Of a DNA stretch of 6,841 nt, positions 6,028 through 6,841 are shown piece by piece; the first letter of the stretch is position 1, and every line of letters starts with the position of its first letter. The DNA comes from an uncultured Bacilli bacterium (GTDB lineage Bacteria; Bacillota_I; Bacilli_A; RF39; UBA660): positions 1 to 6,841 of the forward strand of contig CAKOMU010000046.1 in the NCBI GenBank assembly GCA_934096755.1, read 5' to 3'. Made by a program: the position numbers and the translations under genes. The notes beneath the pieces are model-generated. The model had not been told where the DNA came from and ran no database searches. It worked only from the letters and a program-made list of their open reading frames with translations.

Positions 6028-6052
6028 AAAACTTCACCTGTTAAAGTGAAGT
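6028..6052 (-). terminator. Hairpin terminator after the surface-protein gene
   Basis: A perfect 7-bp inverted repeat ACTTCAC / GTGAAGT (6046-6052 and 6031-6037) with an 8-nt loop lies 4 nt downstream of the TAA stop at 6057 on the minus strand. It runs into TTTT, followed by ACATATTTT. The T run is short, so termination may be partial, but the position directly after the stop supports the call. Confidence 0.6.
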
Positions 6053-6056
6053 CAAA

Positions 6057-6841
6057 TTATAAACTCATCGTAAGGGAGTCATTAGAACTATCTAACACAA
6101 TTTTTAAACCACTAATAGTGCTATTAGCCCCTCCTGTTAATTGATAGGTTGGATACAGTGAACCACTACTGATCGTCGCCGCACTACTATAAGAGTTAAT
6201 ATTATTTTTGGTTAATATTTTACTTAAGGTTGTGCCATATTTTTTGGCAACGGTATAAATATTGTTGCCACTAAAAGTAGAACCGAGACTACTTAGAGCG
6301 ACACTACTTCCTTCTACAACGGTTAAATTAGCTTGTCTTTGAACATTATCACTAGTTGTAATATTTAAGTTATATGTACCTGGATATAGGCCAGTTAAAG
6401 TAAAAGCCCCATTACTATTAGTTGTAGTTACAAAAGAACCATTTTGAACATCAATTTTAGCATTACTTAAAGTGTTTGAGCCTAAAGACAACGTGCCACT
6501 TATATCATAAGCCATCTTCGCATTTTCAACTTCTGCGACAACATCAGTATTAATATAAAAGTACGTATAACTAGCGGCAGGTATAGCTTTATCGCTTAAC
6601 CACATTTTAACCTTATAGGTTTTAGTAGCACTGGCACTAGATGTACTTCCTACGGTATTAAATAATAACAAATAACGATTATATCGATAATCACTCGTAT
6701 TTTGAGAATATATCGGTAAATCAGCAATTGAAATTGGGCCACTAACCAAAGTATCTTCTTTTCCTGCTCCATTATATTGGTAAACTGCTAACATCACATA
6801 ATCAAGTGGAGTTAAAACATCACTACTAGAATAGCCACTAC
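6057..6841 (-). CDS. Secreted surface protein with carboxypeptidase-regulatory-like and LysM-like domains (partial, 5' end outside window)
   Basis: The frame is open to the right edge, so only the last 260 residues are visible and the true start lies beyond base 6841; the GTG/ATG near 6792-6797 is internal. Numbering from the first full codon: residues 55-105 form a beta-rich part (LLLFNTVG, KTYKVKMWLSD) that resembles the repeat block of SipW-dependent proteins. Residues 112-177 (DISGTLSLGSNTLSNAKI ... TNSNGAFTLTGLYPGTYNLNI) fit the CarboxypepD_reg / prealbumin-like fold: 'G.v....g..l.gA.v......TdsnG.F.l..l.pGtY.l'. Residues 190-234 (GNNIYTVAKKYGTTLSKIL ... NNIN ... ISSGSLYPTY) resemble a LysM peptidoglycan-binding module, 'GDtlysIAkkYGtt...l...NNi...i.pGq.l'. 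The composition is high in Ser, Thr and Asn, with no cysteine, which suits export. No C-terminal LPXTG or membrane anchor is seen, so LysM-type wall binding would be a possible means of retention. It lies upstream of, and reads in the same direction as, the TasA-like gene. Confidence 0.75.
   Translation of the reverse strand, partial: SGYSSSDVLTPLDYVMLAVYQYNGAGKEDTLVSGPISIADLPIYSQNTSDYRYNRYLLLFNTVGSTSSASATKTYKVKMWLSDKAIPAASYTYFYINTDVVAEVENAKMAYDISGTLSLGSNTLSNAKIDVQNGSFVTTTNSNGAFTLTGLYPGTYNLNITTSDNVQRQANLTVVEGSSVALSSLGSTFSGNNIYTVAKKYGTTLSKILTKNNINSYSSAATISSGSLYPTYQLTGGANSTISGLKIVLDSSNDSLTMSL

Noticed and set aside
5798..6049. Plus-strand open frame of 83 codons covering the intergenic spacer
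   Set aside because: It starts antisense to the signal peptide of the secreted protein and crosses that gene's promoter and its neighbour's terminator. No ribosome site or family match was seen.
6792..6797. GTG/ATG as the start of the right-hand surface protein
   Set aside because: The same frame stays open through all upstream bases to the window edge, and the protein would lack an export signal. It is treated as internal to a longer gene.
1..6841. Mycoplasma-type code (TGA = Trp)
   Set aside because: TGA serves as the stop of the YebC-like and SDR genes at positions that match family ends, no gene needs TGA read as Trp, and Trp is encoded by TGG.
1..6841. Mobile element, CRISPR array, tRNA or riboswitch
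   Set aside because: No transposase or integrase motif, no spaced direct repeats, no cloverleaf and no long structured leader were seen; the longest spacer is 170 nt.

Overview
The window is AT-rich and densely coded, with short spacers and Shine-Dalgarno sites of the AGGAGG/GGTGA type. Its families are typical of low-GC Firmicutes/Bacilli: RNase R, a short YebC of the YeeN/YeeI kind, and a SipW/TasA-type secreted protein. TGA is used as a stop (YebC-like gene, epimerase-like gene) and Trp is encoded by TGG, so the code is the standard bacterial one and not the Mycoplasma code. My inference is an uncultured, host-associated member of the Bacilli or a neighbouring wall-reduced lineage. The sequence alone does not fix the species.

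Layout: (1) Bases 1-309, plus strand, are the 3' end of a gene I read as ribonuclease R, entering from the left edge. (2) A perfect 14-bp inverted repeat at 295-328 sits across the stop codons of this gene and of the convergent gene, and is probably a bidirectional terminator. (3) Bases 322-5113, minus strand, look like one five-gene operon. In transcription order it runs: ZIP-family metal transporter, atypical NAD(P)-binding epimerase-like protein, patatin-like lipase, YebC/YeeN-family protein, CPBP-family membrane protease. Gene gaps are 17 nt, a 4-nt ATGA overlap, 16 nt and 2 nt. A candidate promoter with an adjacent perfect palindrome lies just upstream of the ZIP gene. (4) Bases 5248-5886, minus strand, are a single gene for a SipW-dependent (TasA/camelysin-like) secreted protein, with its own candidate promoter and an intrinsic terminator. 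(5) Bases 6057-6841, minus strand, are the 3' part of a secreted, Ser/Thr-rich surface protein that runs off the right edge. It has a carboxypeptidase-regulatory-like beta domain and a LysM-like segment, and ends in a hairpin.

How they may work together: the five-gene operon mixes membrane and envelope functions (divalent metal transport, lipid acyl hydrolysis, membrane proteolysis) with a translation/regulatory factor (YebC-like) and a nucleotide-binding enzyme. That suggests a membrane-homeostasis or housekeeping cluster rather than a single pathway. The two genes on the right form a separate extracellular-matrix or surface-protein neighbourhood. No mobile element, CRISPR array, tRNA or rRNA was seen. 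The most unusual features are sequence departures in otherwise familiar families: the SDR catalytic Tyr is Phe, the ZIP TM5 metal-binding Glu is Phe, and the CPBP protease carries an unrecognised 140-residue tail. I did not find convincing evidence of an entirely new system.
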